Position numbers and translations under genes: made by a program. From contig JAIBDW010000003.1 of assembly GCA_024686035.1 (NCBI GenBank), forward strand, positions 1 through 53,459: 53,459 bases of DNA. Reading direction: 5' to 3'. How positions within the stretch are numbered: the first letter of the stretch is position 1; each line of letters starts with the position of its first letter. The DNA comes from Oceanospirillaceae bacterium (GTDB lineage: Bacteria; Pseudomonadota; Gammaproteobacteria; Pseudomonadales; Balneatricaceae). Of this stretch, positions 19,025-30,276 are shown piece after piece. The notes beneath the pieces were generated by a model. The model was given only the letters and a program-made list of their open reading frames with translations, searched no databases and was not told the origin of the DNA.

Positions 19025-19978
19025 ATGAATCCAAATTATCTCGATTTTGAACAACCTATCGCTGATCTAGAAGCAAAGATTGAAGCCTTGCGTCTAGTGG
19101 GCAACGATAACGACCTGAACATCAATGAAGAAATCGCTAAGCTTTCTGACAAAAGTGTGAGCTTAACAGAATCCATTTTTTCTAATTTAAACGCAGCTCA
19201 AGTGTCTAAAGTGTCTCGCCACCCTCAACGGCCGCACACGATAGATTATATCACCAGCCTATTTGACGATTTTGATGAGTTACATGGTGATCGCCATTTC
19301 GGTGATGATCAAGCTATGGTGTGTGGTATTGCTTGGCTAAATGGAAAAGCTGTCATGGTCATGGGGCAAGAAAAAGGCCGCACTACAAAAGAAAAAGTGG
19401 CGCGCAATTTTGGCATGCCTCGTCCTGAAGGGTATCGTAAAGCCCTGCGTATGATGCAAATGGCTGAGCGTTTTAAAATGCCCATACTTACTTTTATCGA
19501 TACACCAGGTGCTTACCCAGGCATTGATGCTGAAGAGCGCGGGCAAAGTGAGGCGATAGCCTTTAACCTTGCCCAGATGTCTGGCCTTAAAACACCTATT
19601 ATAGCCACGGTGATTGGCGAAGGTGGTTCTGGTGGTGCTTTGGCTATTGGCGTGTGCGATCAACTTAATATGTTGCAGTACTCTACTTACTCAGTGATCT
19701 CTCCAGAAGGCTGTGCCTCTATCCTTTGGAAAAGTGCAGACTATGCCGCTGATGCTGCTAATGCTATGGGTATTACATCGAGCCGTTTGTATGATCTAGG
19801 TTTAGTCGATCATGTTATTCAAGAGCCTTTAGGGGGAGCGCATCGGGATGCTGGGTTAATTTCAGCAAACCTTAAGTCGACCCTTATTAAGCAACTGGAA
19901 GAACTTGAATTGTTTGATGCTGAAGCGCTACTTGACCGAAGGTATAAGCGTTTAATGTCATACGGCCTAAGCTCTTAG
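19025..19978 (+). CDS. accA: Acetyl-CoA carboxylase carboxyltransferase subunit alpha
   Basis: With AccD transfers CO2 from biotinyl-AccB to acetyl-CoA, making malonyl-CoA for fatty acids. [20 protein letters not shown] is the standard N-terminus, followed by [41 protein letters not shown] and [13 protein letters not shown], the acyl-CoA binding loops of the crotonase-like fold. Length 317 compares with 319. The ATG at 19025 is 5 bp past TTAGG; an upstream in-frame start at 18995 would add ten residues absent in the family. Confidence 0.97.
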   Translation: MNPNYLDFEQPIADLEAKIEALRLVGNDNDLNINEEIAKLSDKSVSLTESIFSNLNAAQVSKVSRHPQRPHTIDYITSLFDDFDELHGDRHFGDDQAMVCGIAWLNGKAVMVMGQEKGRTTKEKVARNFGMPRPEGYRKALRMMQMAERFKMPILTFIDTPGAYPGIDAEERGQSEAIAFNLAQMSGLKTPIIATVIGEGGSGGALAIGVCDQLNMLQYSTYSVISPEGCASILWKSADYAADAANAMGITSSRLYDLGLVDHVIQEPLGGAHRDAGLISANLKSTLIKQLEELELFDAEALLDRRYKRLMSYGLSS

Positions 19979-20011
19979 GCCCTTGATCAGGGATTAACCT
20001 CCTGCTTCCTC

Positions 20012-21370
20012 ATGTCATTTTCTCACCACCAGTTACTCACTCACCCAAATGGCTTGAAAACACATCTTCAAGCCCAAGGCTGGGTTGTTGCTGTAAGTGG
20101 GGGTTTGGACTCCATGTGTTTGCTGCATTGCGTTGTGCAGCTTGCGCAGAACTGCCAATGCCCCTGGGTGCGCGTACTTCATGTTCATCATGGTTTACAT
20201 TTGCAAGCTGATCAGTGGCAGCAGGAAGTAGAAGCCCAGTGCCAGCGCTATGGAATAACATGTATTAGTCAAAAGGTTCAAATTAACCCTTCCGTTGAAC
20301 GCGAGAAGGGCTTAGAAGCTGCTGCTCGTGATGCTCGATACCATGTTTTTGAACAGCAACTCCAAGCCGGTGAAGTGTTACTTTTAGCTCAGCACGCTGA
20401 CGACCAAACTGAAACCTTATTTTTACGTTTGTTACGCGGTGCTGGAGTGGCAGGCTTAAGGGCTATGCCTTGGCAGCGACCCTTAGGTTTGGGTGCGTTA
20501 GTGAGGCCATTACTAAATGTTAGCCAAAGTGATCTTCATGACTATGCCTGTCAGCATCAATTGACTTGGTGTGAAGACCCTAGTAACGAAAACGCCCATT
20601 TTGACCGGAATTACTTACGACATAAAGTGATGCCATCTGTTCGTGACCGCTGGCCGTCATTGAATCAGCGAGTGGCAACTACAGTGGCCGTGATGGGCGA
20701 GACTCAGCTTCTATTGGATGAGGTCGCATCGAATGATCTTGCCTCTATAGTCAATGAGATGCAGGTTGGTAAGTGCTTACCACTAGATCAGCTCAAAGCG
20801 CTTGGTCAGGCTAGACGGCATAATTTATTACGCTATTGGTTGAGTCAAAATGATGTTCAAGCGTTAGACTATGCTGCAATGCAAAGGCTTGATAAAGATT
20901 TTCTTTACAGTGAAATAGATGCGCAACCATACTTGCAGCTTGGTGATTGGTGTTTGCGCAGACATCAAGGTCATTTACATTTAGTGTGTGCTTTTAAGAA
21001 GCAAGATAGTGTGCTTTCGCCATGGGTTTGCGTGATACAAAAGCACATGCTATCCGGTGGGGCAATTGCTTTGCCAGATGGGCTCTTGCGTTGCAAAAAA
21101 AGCCAACCTATAGGTATAGCTTTAGCTCAAGGCGACATTTTAAAACGATGTTATAGAGCCGGCGGTGAGCGTTTTAAGCCTTCTGGCCGAGCACATAGTC
21201 AAAGCCTGAAAAAGCTTCTCCAAGAGGCTAAAGTCCCTGCTTGGGAGCGCGATACCCTGCCGTTGTTTTATGTCAATGGGGAGCTTGCGATGGTGGCAGA
21301 CTTATGGGTCGTCTCAGGCTTTGAAACTGCGATGGGATCCCCAGCCTGGGGCTGGCAAAAAGCAACTTAA
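20012..21370 (+). CDS. tilS: tRNA(Ile)-lysidine synthase
   Basis: Converts C34 of the CAU-anticodon tRNA-Ile to lysidine so that it reads AUA. The ATP pyrophosphatase P-loop SGGLDS is at residues 29-34, followed by VHHGLH, ARDARY and HADDQTETLFLRLLRGAG. A substrate-binding middle domain and the C-terminal TilS-C domain (RAGGERFKPSGRAHSQSLKKLLQ split around residues 385-410) complete it. Length 452 compares with 432. It stands 33 bp after accA with a weak binding site. AUA decoding is relevant to the ATA-rich minicistron before cdsA. Confidence 0.95.
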   Translation: MSFSHHQLLTHPNGLKTHLQAQGWVVAVSGGLDSMCLLHCVVQLAQNCQCPWVRVLHVHHGLHLQADQWQQEVEAQCQRYGITCISQKVQINPSVEREKGLEAAARDARYHVFEQQLQAGEVLLLAQHADDQTETLFLRLLRGAGVAGLRAMPWQRPLGLGALVRPLLNVSQSDLHDYACQHQLTWCEDPSNENAHFDRNYLRHKVMPSVRDRWPSLNQRVATTVAVMGETQLLLDEVASNDLASIVNEMQVGKCLPLDQLKALGQARRHNLLRYWLSQNDVQALDYAAMQRLDKDFLYSEIDAQPYLQLGDWCLRRHQGHLHLVCAFKKQDSVLSPWVCVIQKHMLSGGAIALPDGLLRCKKSQPIGIALAQGDILKRCYRAGGERFKPSGRAHSQSLKKLLQEAKVPAWERDTLPLFYVNGELAMVADLWVVSGFETAMGSPAWGWQKAT

Positions 21371-21384
21371 TGTAAAGCTTTCCA

Positions 21385-21413
21385 TTGTCCCGATTGAGCT
21401 CTTCTGGTATCCT
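21385..21413 (+). promoter_or_regulatory. Candidate pyrG promoter
   Basis: TTGTCC (21385-21390) and TATCCT (21408-21413) with 17-bp spacing, each 4 of 6 to consensus. It would place the start of transcription about 10 nt before the hairpin at 21430. Weak but in the right place in the 243-bp tilS-pyrG gap. Confidence 0.35.
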
Positions 21414-21429
21414 ACACTCCCATCTTAAG

Positions 21430-21467
21430 TCGAAAAATAAAACCTAAAAACGGGTCTTATTTTTCGA
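21430..21467. repeat. Long inverted repeat in the pyrG leader
   Basis: TCGAAAAATAAAACC (21430-21444) pairs with GGTCTTATTTTTCGA (21453-21467) with one mismatch in 15 and an 8-nt loop. It could terminate transcripts from tilS, or be a leader structure of pyrG. The T-run is within the right arm, not after it, so a normal terminator is not certain. Confidence 0.6.
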
Positions 21468-21514
21468 GTCAAAATATTTATAAATGTTAGACATTCCAGC
21501 CACTGATTAATTAG

Positions 21515-23239
<1,725 letters not shown>

Positions 23240-23278
23240 CATTGTTTCACTAACGACATTATCAATTAATTACCATAA

Positions 23279-24586
<1,308 letters not shown>

Positions 24587-24605
24587 GTATTGTTGACCTC
24601 ATCTT

Positions 24606-24650
24606 GGGAGCTTGCGTTGGCCAAAATAGTCAAAGTCAGCTCCCTTTTTT
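24606..24650 (+). terminator. Intrinsic terminator after eno
   Basis: GGGAGCT (24606-24612) pairs with AGCTCCC (24638-24644), enclosing 25 nt that contain the small palindrome TTGGCCAA, and six T follow (24645-24650). It ends 12 bp before ftsB, for which no separate promoter was found, so it may be partial. Confidence 0.7.
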
Positions 24651-24662
24651 GTTGGTATAAAT

Positions 24663-24935
24663 ATGAAATGGTTAGTTGGATTAATTTTAGCTGCTTTGAT
24701 TGCGATGCAATATAGTCTTTGGCTTGGGCAGTCTGGGTTGTTGGAAGTTGCAAACTTGCAAAATAAAATCACTGCACAAGAAGCAGTAAATGCAACTTTA
24801 TTGCAGCGTAACCAGCAGCTTCATGCAGAGGTCTTAGACCTGAAACAGGGTATTGCTGCGATTGAGGAACGAGCCCGTCACGATCTTGGAATGGTTAAAC
24901 CCAATGAAACCTTTTACCAATTGGTAGAAGATTGA
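24663..24935 (+). CDS. ftsB: Cell division protein FtsB
   Basis: Bitopic inner membrane protein that forms the FtsQLB complex and signals septal peptidoglycan synthesis. One N-terminal membrane helix (MKWLVGLILAALIAMQYSLW, residues 1-20) is followed by a heptad coiled coil (about residues 28-70) and the conserved ending EERARHDLGMVKPNETFYQ, typical of DivIC/FtsB. Length 90 compares with 103. The stop overlaps the truD ATG by one base. The ispD-ispF pair that normally separates ftsB from truD is not here. Confidence 0.94.
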   Translation: MKWLVGLILAALIAMQYSLWLGQSGLLEVANLQNKITAQEAVNATLLQRNQQLHAEVLDLKQGIAAIEERARHDLGMVKPNETFYQLVED

Positions 24936-25999
24936 TGAATGCTACACTATTGCAACCTCTAAAGTGGCCAGTTGAATGGGCCTACGCATCCGATATACCC
25001 AACTCAAAGGCACATCTAAAAATCCATTGTAGCGACTTTTTAGTCACAGAAGATTTGGGCTATGAGCCTTGTGGTGAAGGTGAACATGTGTATCTGGACA
25101 TCACTAAAACGGATACCAATACTGACTTTTTAGCCCGTAATATTGCAAAGTTTGCTGGTGTGCCTGTGCGGCAGGTGAATTACGCTGGACTCAAAGATCG
25201 CAGGGGCGTGACTAGGCAATGGTTTGGAGTGCATTTGCCTGGTAAATCAGAAGTCGTAGATCCTGATTGGCAATCACTTCAAAGCTCCCAGCTGCATTTA
25301 CATCAAGTGATTAGGCATCAGCGAAAATTAAAGACGGGGGTTCACCAAGGTAACTTCTTTGCGATTCGCTTGCGTGATATAACCCAAAGCGAAGCGTTGG
25401 AAAAAAAGCTTGAGTTTATTTCACAACAAGGCGCGCCAAACTATTTTGGTGATCAGCGCTTTGGTCGCCAAGGTGGTAATCTCGCCCTTGCTTTGTCGAT
25501 GATACAAGGCAAACGTATTAAGGACCGTTTCAAACGCGGTATGGCCTTGTCATCCATACGCTCTTACTTATTTAATCAGCTTTTGAGCGAACGAGTAAGT
25601 GATGGATCATGGCTCAAGGCTTCGGTGGGCGAGCGTTGCATGTTTAGTGATGGCTTTAGTCAATTTGATGCTGTTTCATTAAGTGACTTGGCAAGCGTTC
25701 AACAACGCATCGATCGTGGTGATTTGGCGCCCACTGGCCCTATGGTTGGGCGTGTTGGTTGCCCTGCGCTCACTCCAGCCAGCCTTTATGAGGCAAAAAT
25801 TTTGGCACCTTGGCAGCCTTGGATAGACGCTTTGATTGAGCAAGATATGACTGCTCAAAGGCGCAGTTTGCGGTTATGGCCAAAAGACTTCACCTGGCGT
25901 TGGTGTGAAAAGAATGTACTAGAACTCAACTTCCATTTAATGCGCGGCAGCTATGCGACGGCATTGATACGAGAATTAGCCCAGGCGCAAACGCCTTAG
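24935..25999 (+). CDS. truD: tRNA pseudouridine(13) synthase
   Basis: Makes pseudouridine at position 13 of tRNA-Glu. The nucleophilic Asp lies in NYAGLKDRRGVTRQW (about residue 83) and the family signature NYFGDQRFGRQGGN is present near residue 165. Length 354 compares with 349. The ATG at 24935 shares a base with the ftsB stop; an upstream in-frame TTG is possible but less likely. It is the first of the truD-surE-pcm series. Confidence 0.96.
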   Translation: MNATLLQPLKWPVEWAYASDIPNSKAHLKIHCSDFLVTEDLGYEPCGEGEHVYLDITKTDTNTDFLARNIAKFAGVPVRQVNYAGLKDRRGVTRQWFGVHLPGKSEVVDPDWQSLQSSQLHLHQVIRHQRKLKTGVHQGNFFAIRLRDITQSEALEKKLEFISQQGAPNYFGDQRFGRQGGNLALALSMIQGKRIKDRFKRGMALSSIRSYLFNQLLSERVSDGSWLKASVGERCMFSDGFSQFDAVSLSDLASVQQRIDRGDLAPTGPMVGRVGCPALTPASLYEAKILAPWQPWIDALIEQDMTAQRRSLRLWPKDFTWRWCEKNVLELNFHLMRGSYATALIRELAQAQTP

Positions 26000-26039
26000 T
26001 GATAAATGAATATTACCAAAAACAACAAGGAATGATGCA

Positions 26040-26783
26040 ATGCAACTACTAATATCTAATGATGATGGAGTTCATGCTTTAGGCTTGTCGCAGTTGGTCA
26101 AAGAGCTTGAAAAAGAACACCAAGTCACCGTGGTTGCCCCTGATCGCGACCTCAGTGGTGCTAGTAATTCGTTAACCTTGTCTCGTCCAATAAGAGTGAC
26201 TGCTCATGACAATGGTTTTTTTAGTGTTGATGGCACGCCTGCAGATTGCGTGCATCTTGGCATCAATGGAGCACTTGATATTGCGCCACAGATGGTCGTT
26301 TCTGGTATAAATCATGGCGCTAATCTTGGTGATGATGTGCTCTACTCAGGCACTGTTGCGGCGGCGATGGAAGGTCGTTATCTTGCCCACCATTGCATTG
26401 CTGTTTCCTTGGTAGGTAAAACTCACTTCCTAAGCGCTGCGAAAGTGGTTAGACAGTTAGTGAAAATGACTCACCAACTGGACTTACCACCAGGTTGCAT
26501 TATCAATGTTAACGTACCAGACCTTCCTTTTGATCAAATCAAAGGGGTTAAAGTAACGCGTTTAGGCCGTCGGCAACAAGGGGGCGGGGTGATTGATGCA
26601 CAAGACCCACGAGGCCATAAATGTTATTGGATAGGCCCAGCCGGCAAGGTTAAGGATGCAAGTGAAGGAACAGACTTTCATGCCATAGAGCAAGGGTACG
26701 TATCAGTGACGCCTTTATCCCCAGACATGGCCTGCCATAAGTCTTTTGGCACTGTCATGGATTGGTTACAGGGTCTGTCTTAA
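26040..26783 (+). CDS. surE: 5'-nucleotidase/3'-nucleotidase SurE
   Basis: Broad phosphatase on nucleoside monophosphates, linked to stationary-phase survival. Metal-binding NDDG is at residues 7-10, followed by [18 protein letters not shown], the VDGTPADCV motif and [20 protein letters not shown], all characteristic. Length 247 compares with 253. It is preceded by AAGGA and overlaps pcm by one base. The surE-pcm pair before nlpD-rpoS is a classic stress-survival block. Confidence 0.97.
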   Translation: MQLLISNDDGVHALGLSQLVKELEKEHQVTVVAPDRDLSGASNSLTLSRPIRVTAHDNGFFSVDGTPADCVHLGINGALDIAPQMVVSGINHGANLGDDVLYSGTVAAAMEGRYLAHHCIAVSLVGKTHFLSAAKVVRQLVKMTHQLDLPPGCIINVNVPDLPFDQIKGVKVTRLGRRQQGGGVIDAQDPRGHKCYWIGPAGKVKDASEGTDFHAIEQGYVSVTPLSPDMACHKSFGTVMDWLQGLS

Positions 26784-27469
26784 TGCGCTACAGTGTGACT
26801 GACCCCATGCGCACAGCTGCCAATAGACAAGGGATTGGCATGACCTCTTTGCGCACAAGAGAGCGTTTAGTGGATATATTGAAGGGCCTTGGAGTCACTG
26901 ATGCTCGCGTATTGGAAGTGATGCGCTCAACACCTCGACATTTATTCTTAGATGAAGCTTTGGCTCACCGAGCTTACGAAGATAAATCCCTCCCGATAGG
27001 TCATAATCAGACACTATCAAGACCTTACACAGTGGCAAGAATGAGTGAGCTTTTACTTGAGTCATGCAATGCTAAAAAAGTATTGGAAATAGGTACAGGG
27101 TCAGGTTTTCAAACCTGCATACTAGCGCAATTAGTACCCAAGTTATTTACCATGGAGCGTATTGAACCATTGCTGAATCGAGCGAAACAACGCTTGGCAC
27201 AAATGGATATTCATAATGTAATCTATCAGCACGGAGATGGTTATGAAGGATGGCCTGCTCGTGAACCTTTTGACGGCATTATAGTGACAGCGGCGCCATC
27301 TCAGGTGCCTAAAGCACTTCAATGGCAGCTTGCCGAAGGGGGGTGTATGATCATTCCAGTGGGTGGCAATGAGCAGCATTTGTTGAAAATTACACGTTCA
27401 GGTAACCACTTTAGCAAACAGAAGGTCGAAGCGGCTAATTTTGTACCCTTAATTAATGGATTAATATAG
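26783..27469 (+). CDS. pcm: Protein-L-isoaspartate O-methyltransferase
   Basis: Repairs isoaspartyl residues in ageing proteins using S-adenosylmethionine. The SAM-binding motif [19 protein letters not shown] lies near residue 90, after the substrate-binding [18 protein letters not shown]; the later motif [19 protein letters not shown] is also typical. Length 228 from the ATG at 26783, which overlaps the surE stop by one base; ATG codons 24 and 57 bp downstream could be used and would bring it near E. coli size (208). The next gene begins at the stop. Confidence 0.95.
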   Translation: MRYSVTDPMRTAANRQGIGMTSLRTRERLVDILKGLGVTDARVLEVMRSTPRHLFLDEALAHRAYEDKSLPIGHNQTLSRPYTVARMSELLLESCNAKKVLEIGTGSGFQTCILAQLVPKLFTMERIEPLLNRAKQRLAQMDIHNVIYQHGDGYEGWPAREPFDGIIVTAAPSQVPKALQWQLAEGGCMIIPVGGNEQHLLKITRSGNHFSKQKVEAANFVPLINGLI

Positions 27470-27471
27470 TG

Positions 27472-28425
27472 ATGGTAAAAAATAACTTTGTACAATGGAG
27501 AACATTTGCTACTGGCCTTCTCATGGGGATAGCAGATTTAGTGCCTGGTATATCTGGTGGCACTGTGGCTTTGCTAGGTGGTGTCTATGGCCGCCTTTTA
27601 GCCGCAATTAGCCACGTTGATATGCATTTGTTAAAACTTGTGTTGGCACGAAAAATAAACAAAGCGTGGGATTATGTTGACGGCCTTTTTTTAACACATT
27701 TAGCCATTGGGATAATTTCTTCTATCTTGCTGATGTCCCAAGTGATCTCCAGGTTGCTAGATGCGCAGCCTTTGTTGATGTGGAGTTTGTTTTTGGGCCT
27801 CATTATTGTTGCTAGTGTATTGATGCTGAAGGAATTGTACATACAAAGCCAGTTGCACAAAAGCTGGCTGATCATCGGGCTTTTGGTTAGCCTAGCCTTA
27901 GCTAATCTGCCGGTACTACAAGGTGTTGAAGGCTTTTCTGGGCTGGGTTATTTATGGTTGATGGCGGCAGGAGCAGTGGCGATTAGTGCCATGATACTAC
28001 CAGGAATTTCTGGTAGTTTTATCTTATTAATTTTGGGTATTTATCCTTTTTTGATGGCCCGTCTCGCGGCTTTAGATGTCCAGGTGATCGCTGTATTTGC
28101 TTTGGGTTGTGGTTTTGGTCTGTTGTTTTTTAGTCGGTTAATTAGCTACTTGTTAAAACGTCACACATCGGCTGTAATGAGTTTGTTAGCTGGATTGATG
28201 ATGGGCTCAGCGGTGAAGTTATGGCCATGGAAATATACCCTCTCATATCGGCTTAATAGTGCGGGAGTAGAAGTGCCGCTAGCGCAAGAAAATTTAATGC
28301 CTTGGACCTATAGCCAAATAACAGGCGCTGATAACCAGCTGGTTTGGTGCCTTTTAATTGCTCTTCTGGCAGGCCTGTTGGTCGTTAAGTTCGGCCGTAT
28401 TCAATTACAAGACTTGGCGTCCTAG
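27472..28425 (+). CDS. DUF368 membrane protein, PopT-like polyprenyl phosphate transporter
   Basis: A 317-residue polytopic membrane protein with about eight to nine hydrophobic segments. The DUF368 hallmark appears twice in related form: GIADLVPGISGGTVALLGG (residues about 20-38) and SAMILPGISGSFILLILGIY (about 175-194). Members of this family (PopT) have been reported to return undecaprenyl phosphate across the inner membrane, acting beside DedA-type UptA proteins. That function is inferred from family only. Start is ATG 27472; a GTG three bases earlier overlaps the pcm stop. Its place between pcm and nlpD is not the common arrangement. Confidence 0.85.
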   Translation: MVKNNFVQWRTFATGLLMGIADLVPGISGGTVALLGGVYGRLLAAISHVDMHLLKLVLARKINKAWDYVDGLFLTHLAIGIISSILLMSQVISRLLDAQPLLMWSLFLGLIIVASVLMLKELYIQSQLHKSWLIIGLLVSLALANLPVLQGVEGFSGLGYLWLMAAGAVAISAMILPGISGSFILLILGIYPFLMARLAALDVQVIAVFALGCGFGLLFFSRLISYLLKRHTSAVMSLLAGLMMGSAVKLWPWKYTLSYRLNSAGVEVPLAQENLMPWTYSQITGADNQLVWCLLIALLAGLLVVKFGRIQLQDLAS

Positions 28426-28427
28426 AT

Positions 28428-29255
28428 ATGGGGTTAAATAAAGCTGTCTTATCCTTCGCAAAATTTTTTCCTATGGGTGTGTTGGCTTGGCTGCTGGTGG
28501 GTTGTAGTGCTAGTCAATATGCACCCGTACAGGAACTAAGTTACAGTACTGGCTTAATCGCGTCAGATAACCGTGTTCAAAGCGCTCCTACGTCCTATCA
28601 AGTCAAGTCTGGTGATACTATGTTTGCTATTGGGTGGCGCTTTGGTTGGGATTATAAAGCGCTAGCTAAAGTGAATAATATACCTTCTCCCTACACAATT
28701 TATGTAGGTCAAACGATTTACTTTAATAAAGCTAATGCTAAGTCCATAGTGAGCATTTCAGATTCAAAGCCTTCGCTAAAAAAACCATTAGCAAATGCTA
28801 CTTCGGTGGTTAAAACTCCGGTGGTCTCAGACACTGTGCCCCATTCTAAATCACCAATGGAAAAATCGTATAAAGGACCCTTGTCGGTAAAGTGGAATTG
28901 GCCATTACAAGGTAAGGTGATAAAGTCTTTTACAAATAAAGGTAGTGCTTTTTACGGTGTAGATCTGGCTTCTTCATTGGGTAATTCAGTAAAAGCAGCA
29001 TCTAGTGGAATAATAGTATATGCTGGTAGTGGGATACAAGGATATGGGAAACTGGTTGTGGTAAAACACAATAGTGCCTTTCTAAGTGCCTATGCATACA
29101 ACAACAGCATTTTAGTCAAGGAAGGCGATATTGTGGATGCAGGCCAAGTGATAGCGAAAGTAGGCAAGGGACCACAGCTGGATCCAAGACTACATTTTGA
29201 AATCCGTAAAAATGGTAAACCTGTGAATCCACTAAACTACTTGCCCAAGCTGTAA
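28428..29255 (+). CDS. nlpD: Murein hydrolase activator NlpD (LysM lipoprotein)
   Basis: Outer membrane lipoprotein that activates the amidase AmiC at the septum. The lipobox LVGC puts the lipidated Cys at residue 26, with Ser at +2 favouring the outer membrane. A LysM domain (residues about 55-98, YQVKSGDTMFAIGWRFGW) and a C-terminal LytM/M23 domain follow. The peptidase domain is degenerate: the first metal-binding His is replaced (FYGVDL instead of HxGxD) and the later region reads LHFEIR, as in non-catalytic NlpD. Length 275 is shorter than E. coli (379), mostly in the linker. The rpoS promoter is often inside nlpD; I did not locate it. Confidence 0.93.
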   Translation: MGLNKAVLSFAKFFPMGVLAWLLVGCSASQYAPVQELSYSTGLIASDNRVQSAPTSYQVKSGDTMFAIGWRFGWDYKALAKVNNIPSPYTIYVGQTIYFNKANAKSIVSISDSKPSLKKPLANATSVVKTPVVSDTVPHSKSPMEKSYKGPLSVKWNWPLQGKVIKSFTNKGSAFYGVDLASSLGNSVKAASSGIIVYAGSGIQGYGKLVVVKHNSAFLSAYAYNNSILVKEGDIVDAGQVIAKVGKGPQLDPRLHFEIRKNGKPVNPLNYLPKL

Positions 29256-29319
29256 GTTGTCCTTCATAGAATATCAATGCCTTCTTTAGGAAAGTCGTTG
29301 GTTACACCGGGCGGTTTAA

Positions 29320-30261
29320 ATGACACGAAAGTTATCGGTAGAGGAAGCTCATAAGCAACGTAGCAAAATTCAATATGAAGCATATAGATCTACAGGCACT
29401 TATAATAATAGAGTAAGTGAAGTTAAAGATGCCACTAGACTGTATTTAAATGAAATTGGTTTTTGTGCGCTGTTAACAGCGGATGAGGAGAAGTATTTTT
29501 CCCGCTTGGCGATAAAAGGTGATGAGCAAGCTCGTCATCGTCTGATCGAGAGTAACTTAAGGTTGGTCGTGAAAATTGCTCGTCGTTATGTCCATCGTGG
29601 CTTAACACTTCTAGACCTAATTGAAGAAGGTAACCTTGGCCTAATTAAGGCCGTATCAAAATTTGATCCTGAAAGAGGTTATCGCTTTACAACCTATGGC
29701 GTTTGGTGGATTCGTCAAACCATTGAACGAGCCATTATGAATCAATCACGCACTATTCGTTTGCCAATACATGTCGCGAAAGAACTGAATGCTCAATTGA
29801 AAGCGGCCAAAGACCTAACACAAAAATTAGATCATGAGCCAAGCTTAGAGGAAATTGCTGACTATCTGGGCAAGCCTGTTGAACGCGTTAGTAAAATGGT
29901 TAAATTAAACCAAAAAGTGGGTTCGGTAGACCACTTACTAAACACCGATAGCGATACCACGCTGTTAGAAATGATTCCTGATAATAGTAACCAAGGGCCA
30001 GAAAAAACCGTCTTAGATGCCAATCTGATGAGAAACATGGAGCAGTGGCTAGACCGATTATCGGACATTCAAAAGCAGGTTATCTGCGCCCGCTTTGGGT
30101 TGCGTGGACATATCGCTGGCACTCTTGAGAATGTGGGTAAAGAAGTGGGTTTAAGCCGAGAAAATGTAAGGCAGGTGCAGGTCAGTGCATTAAAAAACCT
30201 GCGCACAGCCATAGAAACTGAAGGGCTTAATAGTTCAGATGTTTTGGATGCGCAGCTATGA
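29320..30261 (+). CDS. rpoS: Stationary-phase sigma factor RpoS
   Basis: Master sigma factor of general stress and stationary phase. Region 1.2/2 starts at [12 protein letters not shown]; the core-binding and -10 recognition part contains [22 protein letters not shown] split around residues 100-125 and [14 protein letters not shown]. The region 3.0 sequence [14 protein letters not shown] matches RpoS rather than RpoD. The region 4.2 helix-turn-helix reads [21 protein letters not shown]. Length 313 compares with 330. The substitution of GV for the usual AT in YGVWWIRQ is a local variation. It converges on mutS with only 15 bp between stops. Confidence 0.94.
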   Translation: MTRKLSVEEAHKQRSKIQYEAYRSTGTYNNRVSEVKDATRLYLNEIGFCALLTADEEKYFSRLAIKGDEQARHRLIESNLRLVVKIARRYVHRGLTLLDLIEEGNLGLIKAVSKFDPERGYRFTTYGVWWIRQTIERAIMNQSRTIRLPIHVAKELNAQLKAAKDLTQKLDHEPSLEEIADYLGKPVERVSKMVKLNQKVGSVDHLLNTDSDTTLLEMIPDNSNQGPEKTVLDANLMRNMEQWLDRLSDIQKQVICARFGLRGHIAGTLENVGKEVGLSRENVRQVQVSALKNLRTAIETEGLNSSDVLDAQL

Positions 30262-30276
30262 TTTGGGCTGTGCCAT

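Noticed and set aside
28911-29250. Active M23 peptidase in NlpD
   Set aside because: The first zinc ligand His is missing, as in known non-catalytic NlpD activators, so an activator role is favoured.
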